From NCBI GenBank assembly GCA_903813345.2, contig CAIIXF020000009.1:6444030-6508029 (forward strand): DNA of 64,000 bases, read 5' to 3'. How positions within the stretch are numbered: the stretch's first letter is position 1; each line of letters opens with the position of its first letter. The position numbers were made by a program, and so were the translations under genes. The stretch is from Owenia fusiformis (Eukaryota; Annelida; Polychaeta; Sabellida; Oweniidae). This document shows, in pieces, positions 32,028 through 47,000 of this stretch. Under the pieces are notes generated by a model. That model had not been told where the DNA came from and did no database searches. It was given only the letters and a program-made list of their open reading frames with translations.

Positions 32028-35000
32028 ATGACCAACATGGCAAATATCACAACGACAGAATCTCTTAATAAATTGCTTTTTACGGCAAAGACAGCTTTTA
32101 AATCGAGATTTAATGAAGAACCAAACGTAGCAGCATGTGCACCGGGTAGAGTCAACCTGATTGGAGAACACACTGATTACAATGAAGGCTTCGTTTTCCC
32201 GATGGTAAGAAGTTAAAAGAACCGGTTATTTTTTATAGATCTCAACTCTTAGCATGATAGCCTTTGCCCTACTGGTAGATCTATATGATTTTATTGGCAT
32301 GTTTCAAATGTGTTTTATACTGACCGTGGTTGTCTAGTTGAAAGCCCATGGTCATATCTGTTGATCAATGTATTCAAAATTTAAAATTGTATGGTTGGTT
32401 ACATCATGGATAAGAATAAATGAGGGGGGTCCCTAAAAAATAGGTTGAATATATACAAGGGTTAGACTAGGTATCAATAAAATTTTGGAAGAATTTTTTC
32501 TCATAAACATATTTATTCTTCAGGTCCAAATAAACTAGTTGCACACTTACAGAATAAAATAAAACAATTGGAGATGTATAATAATAATAATCATATTTTT
32601 TTAAAGTAAATATTAGATAACGAGGTTGGTGAATATTTGATTATTTCATTTGTGAACTTTTGAAAAGTTCAATTTAACATTTAAAAATCTCTTTATGTGG
32701 AGGGATGGGGATAAAACTAAAAATAAAATTTACTTTACTTCTCCACATCTGCCAGCATTTTGACAACACCGAATTACTAAAAATTGAGATTGATAATTAA
32801 AGTTTAAATAAATTAAATCTAATATTTAAAAGTACTTTAAAACTTTAAAATACCAAAGTACTTTAAACTTTAAAATATCAAAACATTAGGTACAAACCAT
32901 TTACTATCAAAGCACAAAGGTCATCTCAAATTATTTACAGTAAGTCTCTAGCCAATAACTTGCTCAAGTATTAAATGGTTGTCCCCATCATAGTATACCC
33001 TGGTTCCTTGTAGAATTCATTGAATGATGCAGCTTCTTTTAAATAAAGTAAAATTAAACAAGTGAATAGGGTAAAAGGTCAAGGTCAACTCAAGTAATTT
33101 ATTGTCTTCTCTTTATAAATATAGTATAGTTCATATATGATGAAATTCTCAAGATTTATTTTTATTTATAATTGACCAATTTAGTTAGTAAGGGGAGGCA
33201 TCAAAAGTTCGATGTCGGATAGAAAACTAAATAAATCTAGTTAGGGCGGGGGGGGGGGGGGAGGAGGTGCAAACCCATTTCAGTTTGCTATCTGACAAAT
33301 TTCAACTTTTCAAATTTTTGCCAATTTCGACTCAGAATGCCTTGGAATGGTTTGAAAATAAAGATTTTACCTGATGCTTTCTCCGTCAAGATCATACCAA
33401 TGGATTCTATTCTATAATTTTTCAAATTCTCAAACCGGAAGTCAGCGATCAACTTTCATGGTATTCTTTTTTGGGGGGGGAGTCAGAGTCAAAACTAGAT
33501 TTATTTAGTTTCCGATCTGACATCGAACTTTTGATGCCTCCCCTAATATAGACTGATATACAGTCTTGTGATATATTTTCTCTATATTAAAGTTAATTTT
33601 CCTTCTAAATAGGAGTAAAAATATGTACATTTAAAATAGAGGAAGTTTTTTGCGTCACAATGAGTTTTCATAAATAGCATCTGGTCATTTAAAGGTCACC
33701 ATTTTTAACATTAAATATATGAATTTGAACCACCAGTATATAGTACACTGGATTCAAATATATATTAGTTCTTTCTAGGGGATTTTTTCATACTAACTAG
33801 CCATTGACTACAGTTTATGAAATTTAATTGATTTCATAGCTCATATACTAGTAGATGGGTATGTTAGTGATGCAATTATGTCTTTGAACTCTTTGAAGAG
33901 GGGTGGTGAAGGGGGGGGGGGTGCACCAAATATATTTGAAACAATGCATGAAGGTAAGGTATGTGTTATGTGAAACTTCTTTTGAGATCTTATTTCAAGG
34001 TTATTTATCAGTGAATGCTTATGAAACCATTAAACAAGATTATCGTTGCAAAAGCAATTCTGTCCAGTCACTGGCTATCTGGCTGAATTTATTGATTTCC
34101 CATATAGGTGAATATCTAGAACCAGTTGAAAAAAAGTTCAAGGTTGTGCTCTTTCAGACAACATCATAAGGGCAATTGTAGTGGACTGGCGGATCCAGGA
34201 GCTAACAAGGGGAGGCAGATTTTTAGTTCAACAAAAAAGTTTGGGCCCCTAAAACCAAAAATTGGGCCCAAATATTGAAAATTTTAGGCCCATTTTTTTT
34301 GATAATTTGGCCCCATTTTTGAGGCCCAACAAAATTTTTAGGCCCATCCAAGGGGGGGGGAGCTGGATCCGCCAGTATAGTGCTTCCTAGTTGCAAAGCT
34401 CATGCAGATCAGTAAGTAAGATCTATGTTGAATAACCAAAGACTGAATCTTACTGATTCTAAGACTCATTTGAAGGTACCCTTTTCAAGTGTTTTATCTT
34501 ATATTCTTACAAAAACTCTGCATCAGCATATTTTGAATAAGCTGTAGTGATTTGAACAAGCCTTTGTTACAGTGGGCTACTTTCAGATTCCCAAGACCAA
34601 CTAACTTAATGTTGAATGAACCTCTATAAGTGGAAGGCCTCCTAAGTGGAACACTTAGATGTACCAAAGCTGTTCCACTTAGACAGGTTTTACTGTACAG
34701 TCATTGGAAATACCTGCCATTTATTTCCCTTTCGAACTTACAAAAAATACCCTGAGAGCTCATTTAGTGGTCGTTAGAATCTTATCACCATCAGAACTGT
34801 AAAATTGTCTCTCTTAGTCAGAGGAAAGGTATTGAAATTAGACTCAGTACCTCAGGGTAGTTTCAAGGTCAGTTAGCTATAAATACCACCTGTCTGTATC
34901 TTTAGATCGAATGGAGCTTCAGATATATTACCTCAAATGTCATCACTGAAGTTCAACATCGTAAAAATAGAAAAAAGGTGATAGTGTACTTGAAAGAATC

Positions 35001-38000
35001 TTATTGCTCAAGGTTATCTGACCACATATATTAGACATGAAATGGTGAGTGGTGAATTGTGAGTACTCACATGGTAATTATAAAGTATAAATAGTGCTTT
35101 TTCCTACTGTAGAATAAAATTGCCATTAAATAAGTTTATGATTGCCATTAAACCATTTGGTATATCAGACAGCTAAATTGCTTTTTCAAGTAGATGTTCA
35201 TTAGAAAATTGCTCCAAATTTGAACATTCTATAAATATTGTTCAGATACAGATGTCTCCTTACCTACCATGAATGAAAGGTCTTAACTGCTAGATATATC
35301 ATCCTATGGTCACTAATAATACAATTAGAAAAAGGGCAACATTTGAAGTACAAACTAAAAATTACCCTGACTACAAAGTTTCAGTTCAGTGGTACCAGTG
35401 GTAAAGCATTCCTTTAAAACAAGCAACTGAAGTCTAAAAACCATAAAGCAGATATCAATAACAGAGAAACACATTTAACATTTCAATCAATAGAATAGGC
35501 CACAAAAGTTCAAGGAATAACAAAGAGATTAAGATTTCCCAATACATGTAGTTGAATTATGTCAAGTCATGTTTCAAGAGTTTCTTTTGTAACATTTATA
35601 AATATTGAGTTGTATTGTTTGAACTTGATCTCTGGCAGGTATTGTGTGTTAGTTTAAAACACCTTTATGTACACTCTTTTTAAAAGAAATTCAATGTAAG
35701 TATTCATGTATTCGTGTTTCGTCTTGAATAAACTGTTAATACAAGTATATGATCCTTTATATTAACATTACTGTATAACCTTGATCCAAGATGTCCTTTA
35801 ATTCCAAGGGCATATATTTTTTCAGGTCTATGAGACTTACATATTCAGTGACTTACATATTCCCTAGGTTAGTAGAACAACTTGGTATTGCACCCTAACA
35901 TTGGAAATCTGATGTCACCCTATTGAAAATCTGTGCACCCTGTCAAAAGGGTGAAATATTTGAGTGTTTGACCAAAAGGTATAAAAAATTAAGCACCATG
36001 TTAAGTAAGATATCCTGGGGAGATAACTGTACATGTATTTTATATTTTTGTAAAATAAATATATCAGATTATGTTATTTTATAGAATGGAAAAGAAAAGA
36101 ATGATAATGTGATTATATTCATATCACAGGTTTTACAGTACCTAACAATGTACTTCGCCTGAAATATAATTTCCTTCTAGGAATTTTACATTAGAATACT
36201 TTAGAGCTATTAAATAGAAAAACAAAACAAGAATATTTCTATCACAATACACTTGATATTATCTGTTTAATAATGTCTTGTTGTTTTTAACATCGAATTA
36301 ATTGGCCATCAATGAGTAGTTATGTAACTCACTTCTGTGAAATCAATTATTACTTAACCAGTTATTTCAAAACCCAACACTGAAAATCCTGTTAATCCAT
36401 ATCATTCACAAATAATGCTATCAACAATCACATTCCTTACCGCTATACCACATTTATATATTGTAAAACCTGTACATATTTACAGTTCATTTGACCACAT
36501 AGCTTTATGGCATATCAGAAATGTGAAAATTTGATTCGATAGGGAAAGCCCTATTATAATCATGACTATTCAAGTTTTTCCCAAAGTTTTTGTATCATAA
36601 CAATATTTGAGCAATTTTGTGAAATTTTATGAAAAGTGTTCAGATTAGACAGGATAATTTTTCAAATATGACTGTTCACTGTTCAAATTGAGAGGTGTTC
36701 ACATTTCAAGTTTTTTTAACATGGGAGTCAATGGGAGGAAAAAATGGGACTGAAAAAAGGTGTTCATATTGGGAGGTGTTGGTATTAGCCAGGTGTTCAG
36801 ATATACAGGTTCTATTGTATAAATATTTGAAAAACATATCAGACATTTAGCTTTTAGCATTACAATTGTGAGTTTTTTAATCTTCTGGAGAAAATCATAG
36901 TCCTACACCAAGCCTCTTATTTTTCAAGAAAGGAGGGGGGTTGGGGGGGTGTGAGGGTAGTGGCGACTCTTGATTCAAATCTATGGGAATCAGTATTCTG
37001 TATTTTGAGACAACCCATTAATGAAGTTTCTTTTAATTTGGTAATCATTTTAACTTTTCAATACTATTATCAAGGTCAATTACTCAAAATTCTACCTTTA
37101 GATGCTTTTAGAAATAACTTCATGATACTTTTATTTTATTTGGCTTATGTCCTGTACTTTCATAAAGAATGAAATAAAAATTGTATAATGTACACATGTA
37201 CATAAACACATAATGTACATAATATAAAAACTTTGCCCGTCTTGCCTGTTATATTATTTTCAGATTCTTGGCTGAATTATTAAGAAATAATTTAGCTTTC
37301 TCACCAAAATAATTGCCCCAGTGAAACTGTTACATATTAAAAGTATATTTAAATGTACTTTTAGATCAAGCTCAGAGCTGTTGAAAGTCACGCATGTCCC
37401 GATTATATAATCTTTGAAAGCTGTTACATAGCGTTTAGTACTGACATTCATTTTTTGTTACCCAGATTGACTTGATTGAACTCTTGCCAAAAATGTAGCC
37501 TACTAATTTCAAGGGCAATGTGATATTGATTTTTATTGGCTAAACAGACACACCCTGTCTGTACAACAGCTAGTTATGAAACGGTAATCATGACACACAT
37601 ATGATGTCATCATTAGCACAAGTGTTTAATTATTAATGAGTACAGTGTGCATATTTTGATTGTGTATCAGTAAATAAATAATTATTTGCCCATAGTTGTA
37701 ATTTTAGAGCTTGTTAAAGGTACAGTCCCATTCTGGGGTTTATTTACTTCATACTTGACTTGGTATACTCATGGGCTTTCATGGTATACTATTTACAGTT
37801 TGTGTAACAATCTTGTAATCCAAAAAAAACTACCCCTCAAACCCCCATCCCAATCTCAGAGGGACATATATGTATGACTTCCCTTTTCAGTAATTTAATT
37901 TTTGATCATTAAAGTAAATTACCTCATGAAACTAATATGTATCTGGTATTTATTCCTATCCAAACTCTCATTAAAGGCAATGAGAATGGAGTTCAAAACT

Positions 38001-41000
38001 TATTGGCATCAAAACTGTCATTTTGTCTATCCGAGGGTAATAATTATTCTCACCCTCTTCGGTTCAAGGTAATTGTCTGTAATCATGTAATATTCCATTT
38101 CCAAATTTTGTTTTATATTTCTAGGCGTTGCCAATGGTGACTGTCATTGTGGGCAAGAAGACAGACACCGGATTATGCCGCATAGAGACAATCTCAAAAT
38201 CTATAGACTCAACCAAATATATTGAGTTTGATATTCCATCAAAATCAACCCCCAAGAAAGGAAAGATCGCATGGGCGAATTATGTGAAAGGAGTTATTGC
38301 CTTTTTCCAAGGTAAGAAGTCACCACAAGATAATGGTTATTTGAAATATGTGACTTTGGTATTGATTTCCTATGGTCTGTATCTTTAAAATGATTTAATT
38401 TTTGCCCTAAGTTGGGAAATAATAAAAGTTAATGATTTCAGTTCATAATTACTGAGAATTTGAATATTATTCATTGACTCATAAGTAGATGTATACTTAT
38501 ACATAGTCCCACTCGAAGTTAAGTTTTACATTCCACTTTCAATTAAAAATATAGTGCTATTAGGTACATGTACATGTAGTACATGATGTGTAGTACAATT
38601 ATGTCAACAATCAAATTGAGGGGGTGGGTGGCTGTATGATGTAAAAATTCTGTACAAGTTACTGACTTGAACCATACGTAGTTAAAGCCACATATAGTAG
38701 CCAAATAATTATATTTCAAATGAAACCTTGAAATTGTGAAAAAAGTTACCTTTCTGAGTACAGATGGTGTCTAATACTATCAGCAGTTGTAGAACTTTGT
38801 GAATTGTGTTATGATTTGACCCCCTCTTCTCATATAATGAAATTTTAAAATATTGATTCAAATCTTCCATTTGAATTTTCAAAAATCAACAGTCTTTGCG
38901 ATTTCTAACAAATACAGTAAAACGTATCTAATCTGAACATTTGTGGGACTGACCAAAAGAGTGAAATTCAGATTAGAGAGGTGTTCAGATATTAGGTTTC
39001 ACTGTTTTGCTATCTGCAATGTTTACTTATAGACTATGGGCTAGCCCTTAAGGTGCTATGGAAGTTAACAGGAAATGACAAAACAGGAAGTGACAATTTT
39101 TTTTGCATTTTTAGACATTTTTTGAACAAAGATAACAGAGTTGTGTTTTGACCTCCAGTCGATTCAACTAGTTCCAAATACCATTTACAGGTCCAGGATC
39201 ACAATGTGCAGGGTCAGAATGACCCTAAACATGATGAAATAACCTTTTTAGCCCTTTGAAAGTGTGACTGAAAAAAAGCTAAAAGTAGGAGCTAGGGAAG
39301 GTCACTGAACAGAATCTTTTGAATTTTTCAGAAAATGTGCCCAATATAATGCTCCAACTGATACAATCTTTGAAATTTTAGAAAATTGTCTTAAACAAAA
39401 ATGACAGTCATAAAAAGGAAAATAAATCGCTTTTAAAATCAGTTTTTTCTTTTTTTTTCTTTTTCCATGAATGATATCAAATTTTCAAAGATTGTATCAT
39501 TTAGAGCAATATATTGGGCACATTTTCTGAAAAATTCAAAAGATTCTGTTCAGTGACCTTTCCTACCCTCCTACTTTTAGCTATTTTTCAGTCACATTTT
39601 CATAGGGCTGAAAACATTATTTCATCATGTTTAGGGTCATTCTGACCATGAACATTGTGATCCTGGACCTGTAAATGGTATTTGGAACTAGTTGAATTGA
39701 CTGGAGGTCAAAACAGAACTCTGTTATCTTTATTCTAAAAATGTCTAAAAATGCAAAAAATTGCGGTATGGAGGTAGAATTCTGGAGACCATGTTAGTTA
39801 CATCCTATTTTGTAATACTCACCACAATTCGGCTATGGGCTAGCCCTTAAATTGCGCGCGCGCGGGGTATGGAGGTAGAATTCTGGAGACCATGTTAGTT
39901 ACATCCTATTTTGTAATACTCACCACAATTCGGCTATGGGCTAGCCCTTTAATTGCGTGCGCGTGGGGTATTGAGGTAGAATTCTGGAGACCATGTTAGT
40001 TACATCCTATTTTATAATACTCACCACAATTTGGCAATAATTAAGCAAGAAGTATATAATGAAAAACACAATTCTGTTTTCTTACAGGAAATGTGCCATC
40101 TTTTGATGCCGTGATAGTTAGCTCAGTGCCACTAGGTGGCGGTGTCTCAAGCTCTGCGGCACTAGAGGTCGCCACTTATACGTTCCTGCAACAAGTCAGC
40201 GGCAACACCAATGATATTACACTTACTCAGAAAGCCCTTTTGTGCCAAAAGGCGGAGCATGAATATGCAGGAATGCCATGCGGGATCATGGATCAATTTA
40301 TATCAACAATGGGAAAGGAGGGTCATGCTTTACTCATAGATTGCAGGTATTCTTTTTATTATGCATTTACAAGTATTTCAGTTTTTATTGTATCGAAAAT
40401 AGCCTCTGTGCTCAGAAATTGTCCCTGATTGTAAGAAACTGAAAACGAACAGACTTAACTTGAATTGATTATCCATATGAACAATTTTGGTATGTAGGTA
40501 TTGGAAATGATATTTTTAAACTAAAATTTCACCTGTTGCAATGGTAACACTCTTTTAGTTTCCTTAAAGAGTAGAATATACAATTTAAATAGTTTGCTTA
40601 TTTGTAAAATAATTGATCAATTGTTGGCTAACAGGTACCATTACCATAGAAACAGGCATTGAATAATAACACCTTAATATGAATAAAACCTGCATTGTTT
40701 ATACTGTCAGGCCCGTAGCCAGAATTTTTCAAGGGGGGGGTCACTTTTCCCCAAAATTCTCTAAAATTGTCTATTTTGATGAACCTAGTTTGGGAAATTT
40801 GAAAGGTTTATTATTGGTTTATGGTAAAAATGATTGGTAATCATCTGAAAAAGACGAAAGATTATTTTTATGACATACATGTACTTGATTTTCAGGTCAA
40901 TGGAGAGTAAGCTTGTCCCCCTCACTGACCCAGACGTTGTAGTCCTGCTTACAAACTCTAACGTAAAACATCAACTCACTGGGAGCGAATATCCATCTCG

Positions 41001-44000
41001 AAGAAAGAACTGTGAAAATGCTTCAAAAGTCTTCGGGAAAAAAAGTTTACGAGAGGTTACACTTCAAGATCTTGAAGGTGAGTGAAGATATTTGTATAAT
41101 ATTTTGAGATCTATCTATTATGGAATTATACGAATTGTGATTGTCAGATTTTTATTGATTTTTAATGATGGGAGCTGGCAGCAAGAAGTATATAAATGTA
41201 TTGAGAAACTTAAATTTCAAATTTTTTAAGTGCATGAGAGGCATATACATTTGTACATTGTACATTTACTTTTGAATGAACATTTTTTGTATGTCATTCA
41301 TTGACATACATTTAAATAGATTGTTGGGACTATAAAGCCATTATAGCAATGGCCTAAATGCCTTTAGTTATATTGACATTCAGTTGACTGTCCATACTCT
41401 ACAACATTTATTCATCGATCACATTCCTATATTTACTATAAACTCTCTCTTATACAAGTTATGATTCATAGATAAATACAAACATAAATACAAGGAAATA
41501 TTATCGACCATGGTCTTGGAATGTATTGTTTGTATATTTGATTACTAGCTGAATCGCAGCTGAATTGACAATGTGCCAGACTAAGGCCCGGGACTAAAGG
41601 TTCAGTAAAGGGCCAAAAACAGCATGATGGTTCATATGAGGTGGAGGTCTTTTAAGATAAAGTATAAATACCCTCTTTTAGGACTGATTGAAAAATCTTT
41701 TAGGACTGATTGAAAAATTTGAATGATTATGTTTGAAAAATATGAAAACTGCTTAATACGAGGGTTGATCCAAGTTTGAACAAAATTCACCAAGAAATAA
41801 TTTTTTAGGTAAAACGTTGGAGAACTTTTGGATCAACCCTCGTACATCATGAAAAACCAAGATATTTTATTTCCCTCTGCCATTTGCATGTTTGAGTGTA
41901 ACAGGAAGACATGATCGTGATGATTATCAGATATATAAATGCAATTTGATAAATCAGTTCCACTTTAATCTTCAAATGAGGAAATATGAATTTACTTCTC
42001 ACAGGACTATAGTCACACCTTCTCTGGTGATATACCCAGAGTCAATTGAACAGTGTAAACTGAGTGAAGCCAATCTGATTTTAAACCTTTCTGAAGTTTA
42101 CCACTTAATTAATAAGTTCTTTGTCCTTTGCATCATTTTCATTCATTTGGCTTCCATCGGTGCTGAATGCACTGTTGTAGACCAAGCGTGCAAAGATGTT
42201 GTTGCATGGCACCCCTTTATATATAACCTATCAAATAAAAATAAAATCTGGTAGGATTAATCAATATTCTTATCTATAGTAGAATCAAAAAATGAAGATT
42301 GAAATCAGAGATAAGGCGATCAATATACATGTGTAGAAACATATAAACCGTAATTTATCATTCCTAGTACAAAAAGCCAAGGACAGCCAGACGAAATCAC
42401 ATGTCCAATGAATGTTTAAGAGATGCAAGCTATATGTAAGGTTAACTTGTATTTTAATGACTTATCTAAATGAATTATGACTTTTGTCATTCAGATATAT
42501 AAATACTTGACACTTGTCTCCAGAGTGGGAGTAAATGAAAGCGAATAAATAAAACATGACTGAATAAATATAATTGCACTTTTATCTTGGGCTGAGTATA
42601 TACTGTACAGTAAAACCTGCCTCTTTTAAATGCTTAAATGGGGTGAGCCAGAAGTGTTTGGATCGGCAGTTTTCACACCACCACAAGTGGTGATGTATTG
42701 CTATAGTCTTAGACTTTTTTGGTTTTCATTGTTGAGCTTTGTCAGCGTTCGGCATCTGTAGCAAATGGCAGGTTGTCAATGCCTTGTTGTAAATTTTTAA
42801 CCTAGAATTTTTCATCATATAGAAATCTGTAGCAGTTAGAAATAATAGGATTGAAAGAAGTGCTCATATTGAGAGGTGTTTTTATAAGAGAGGTGTTCAT
42901 ATACTGTAGACAGGTTTTACTGTACCTATTGCCTTAAATTGAACAAAATGAGTGGATTTTTGGGAATGGAGGCAATTTCTGCTTGAAAATTCAATGAATT
43001 TGCAAGATTCATAAGAAAGTTTATCATTAAATCACTATATGAATAAGCACACGGCATGGTCTAATCTGAAAGATTGTTAGAGCCTCTGAATTAAGTATTG
43101 ATGAAGCTTTCAGCAAAATCAAATGATTGAAAATGGTTTTAATTCCCGTTATCTGTCAATGGTTTTAAATAGGAATGTTTACTAAAAATGAGTATTTTTT
43201 GTAAGGGTTCTTATCTTTGATTCACTTTTTGAGAATCCCTAGTTTCAACTTCATTTCCTCCAGAATGAAGAGATGCGTCATTTCACATGTCTCTTTAAGG
43301 ATCAGCACGTAGCTACTGAGATTTCGCAATCACTCTATTGTACCCTGATTCCCAGAGACATAGGAATTATTTCGCTCTGACAAAGATAGATCATTTAACA
43401 GATTTGAAGCTGATAAGATTTCAATTGACCCAAAAGTAGCTGTTATAGGTTTTTGAGTGATTTTTGAAGGCATAAGATTAAGTGACTTCATTTCTGATTT
43501 TTAATTGTAAGGCTTCTTATTTCAAGAGTGTGGATAAAGCTCTCTTTTAAAAGATGTCAAATCAAACTCTTGTTGAAAAGGTAGCAAGCTCATTACGGCT
43601 CACTTGTTACTTTTACCTATAAACATAGGCATATGCTATATTAATAGTCTCACTTCATGTCTCCAGACCCCCTCCCTTCAAAATGGAGATGAGGTGTAAT
43701 TGGGAGGTGGGGGGGGGTGGCACAAGGCCTTGTAGCTAGACTATTGTGCAAGTCCATAGAAAATATTATTGAAATTTTTTAGATTAGTATTTTCTCAAAC
43801 ATACATTTGTGATTTTAAGCTTTATATTATGATTTAAGTGAATAAAATTTCCATCATTATTTGATGATATACTGTAGTACATAAGTCATAAGTGAGCTGG
43901 GGAGTGAGCTGGGTTGCGAAATCTTTCTATTATTTGACAAATGAGTAATGACAGTAACGAGATATTTCAGTATAAGTGATGCAAAGGGAGATTTTAGGTT

Positions 44001-47000
44001 GCCTTGTTATTGTAAGCTATACTTTTCTCATCATATCGGTAACACATTTTTACATCAATCAGTACTTAAAAACTATTATCACATACTGTGTCATAGTGAT
44101 TATGTTTTGTAATCGCCTCATATAACACAGCTCCAATCAGATTGAGGCATATAGACACGCCCTTCTCTTGAGGGTTATTATAAGGACCATTACCACATGT
44201 ACTTTTATTATACAATGGTCTGATTGCGCCATATGTGAAAGAAAACTTCATTTTGTCAGGGTCTATTTACATAAACTAAAAGTATTTATTGACACGCCGA
44301 TTAACACCTACGTCATTTTAGAATTCAGATTTATTCGTTCTGATTTAAAACAAAAACTTGTATTGATTTTAATATTTTTAATGTTTAGAATAAGTGAAAC
44401 AATCAATATCATACATGAAATGTAATAGAGATTTGCACTCACATAAACCATAACATAAGGCTTAATATCATGAACGTATGATTAAGAAAACCCGATAGAC
44501 AATTTTTTTAAGAAATGGAATGATTTCATTTGTGAAAATCGGTGATACTGTCACGAGCCATACATAATCTTTTCTTAATGTCCACATTATGGAAAAACCA
44601 TGAAAAATATTATGTATTAATTTAAATTACATGCATTTTTAATTTCAAAATATTTTTTCCTATTTTCATTGTTCTTGTGCGAATACAATTATGAGTGTCT
44701 TTTTTTTAATGCTAACAGGGTAACATAGTCAACCTTATCTCGATAAGATGAATAAATGCATTTTGGAACTCTTTCAGAGAATAATATTATTTTGGGATAT
44801 CAAAGGAAATATCAGCAATATTGTATTTTGTACATTGACTACATGCCAAGAGCATAGCCGGCATGAGCAAATTGTTACTGAAAAATATGAATTCAGATGT
44901 TTTTTTTCAATTTAAACTATGAAAATGAAGTACATGTAGAATGATAGCCATATTTTGTTTGTTCAGGAAAAAAAAAGTGTTCTACTTGGGAGGTGTTCTA
45001 CTTATAGAGGTTCATTTAACATTAAGTCAGTTGGTCTTGGGTTATATTAACGGTAGCATATTAACAGAGGTGTTTTTTTCTAGATGTGTTCCACTTTACA
45101 GGTTTCACTGCAATTATGTCACCTCCAGGAGTGGGGACATATTGTTTTAGTCTCTAACTTTTTTATGGATGGTGTTTGGTGGTTGGTGTTTGGTAATTGG
45201 CATTCTGTGGTCAGCTTCAAATTTGGCCAAATTAACTTTACCTCAACCAATTCTAGATCCTGGCTATGCATTTCTCTTCATAATCTCAATTCTGAATTTA
45301 TAGGTAAAAAAGCTGAATTAGATGACATCACATACAGACAAGTGAGGCATGTGGTTGGTGAGATAGATCGTACACAAGAAGCAGCAACTGCCTTAGAAAA
45401 CGCTGACTATGCAAGATTTGGCAAACTTATGGTAGAAAGCCATAACTCTCTCCGGTAAGTAATCCTTTCATTATCAACATCTAACATCAAACAATCCTCA
45501 TTTCATAATCAACATTCCAAATGTCAAGAGTTTTGGAAAAGCTTAATTTCTTTATGGTTCAACCCCCCACCCCCAATATAAAGAAACTTTAAATGTTGAT
45601 TTGCCCTTCACAGAACATTTTTTCATATTGAAACATAATTTTCCACTACCCCAATGAGGTTAACTTCATGTTAAAATGTTACAATACTGTTGACATTTGA
45701 CACCACCCCTTAGTCTTGTGGACAAGGGTTGACTGTTCATGGCAGTCATGTTGATACAACCCCCTTCCCTGCTCCCAAAATACAATATGTGCACAGCACG
45801 TAATGAGACTGGGAGCGATGTTAGGCTTAGTACCTTGAACAATGTATCAACAAATCTTTAAGGAGTGTATTTGAGGAGCTCAGTTGAAGAATATCTATGT
45901 TTAAAGATCATGTACAGAATTATTTTATACTGTCTTGTAGAAGCTATTAGGCCATTCAGAAGGGGTGTGGCAGATATGTTTTTAATTTTTTTTTATAAAT
46001 AATCAATTTTTTTTATTTTTAACATAAAAATGATTCTTGTTCCCCATTATCCTCATTATGGACCTAGATGTAGTTCCACACGTAGCTTGTGATATTATTA
46101 ACTGCCCACAGTAGGTACATTTTATATGGGAGTGATAACTTCCTCATTAAAAACCACATTTATTGATTTAGCTTGAGGGTGTGTTTAGTCTAGTCATGCC
46201 GGTATAGGTGTGTCCTTTATCCTTCAATTTCATTGGCTGATTCAACATTTTCCACGATGCACCCAAAAAACTATGAATTTGTGGTTTATGGACCATGTTG
46301 CAATAAATCTCCAAGAATATAGTTCCTTTGTGGCAAGCATAGGATCATGTTCTTGCCAGGTTTAGTCATTGCTTTAGAAAGGTTACGTTGACTTATAGGT
46401 TACAAAGATATGGTAATTAGGGCATTCTTTTGAAGTTCGAAATGTTGCATTTAAAATGAATGAGTTTTATTTGTCTGGCGTGTTACTATGACTGTCTGGT
46501 GTACATACTAAAGTACTAAAGATTCATTTTATAGTTAAGTATTATTCATGTCATACTGCTATCTTGCACTGCTATTCATATTATGTATCTCCCTACATGT
46601 ATGTCTAGTGTTGCACAGACCCCCCCCAAGGAGCACCCCCTCTAAAAAGGTGTTGATTTTTTTAAAATGGATCTCAATTTTAAGACTCTAAGGCCCAGAT
46701 CATGAGAAAATAGGCCTCAGTTTCAAAAACTTGAACGAAATGAAGAAAGGGATTTTCTTAATATTATATTTTACTTAATCGCCTGCTACTTCCAGTTCTA
46801 GATCCACCCATGCAATATTCTTTGATATCAGGATATTGGGACTGAACAATACTTCTCATGCTTCATTTAATTAAATCCATATCCAACCATATATCAGTTG
46901 TCAAGGTAGACACAATTTAGAGATAAACATGAATAACAAAAAGTTGATTCAATTTTTAAGTCAATATGTCAGAAAATATGTTATTTGAAAGATTAGTGCA

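Noticed and set aside
41892-42254. 120-codon frame in GALK1 intron 4
   Set aside because: No similarity to GALK1 and low-complexity AT-rich codons; the known exon chain skips it in perfect phase.
45084-45303. N-terminal part of the frame entering GALK1 exon 5
   Set aside because: Derived from two dispersed elements; the acceptor at 45,303 gives the conserved GALK1 sequence.
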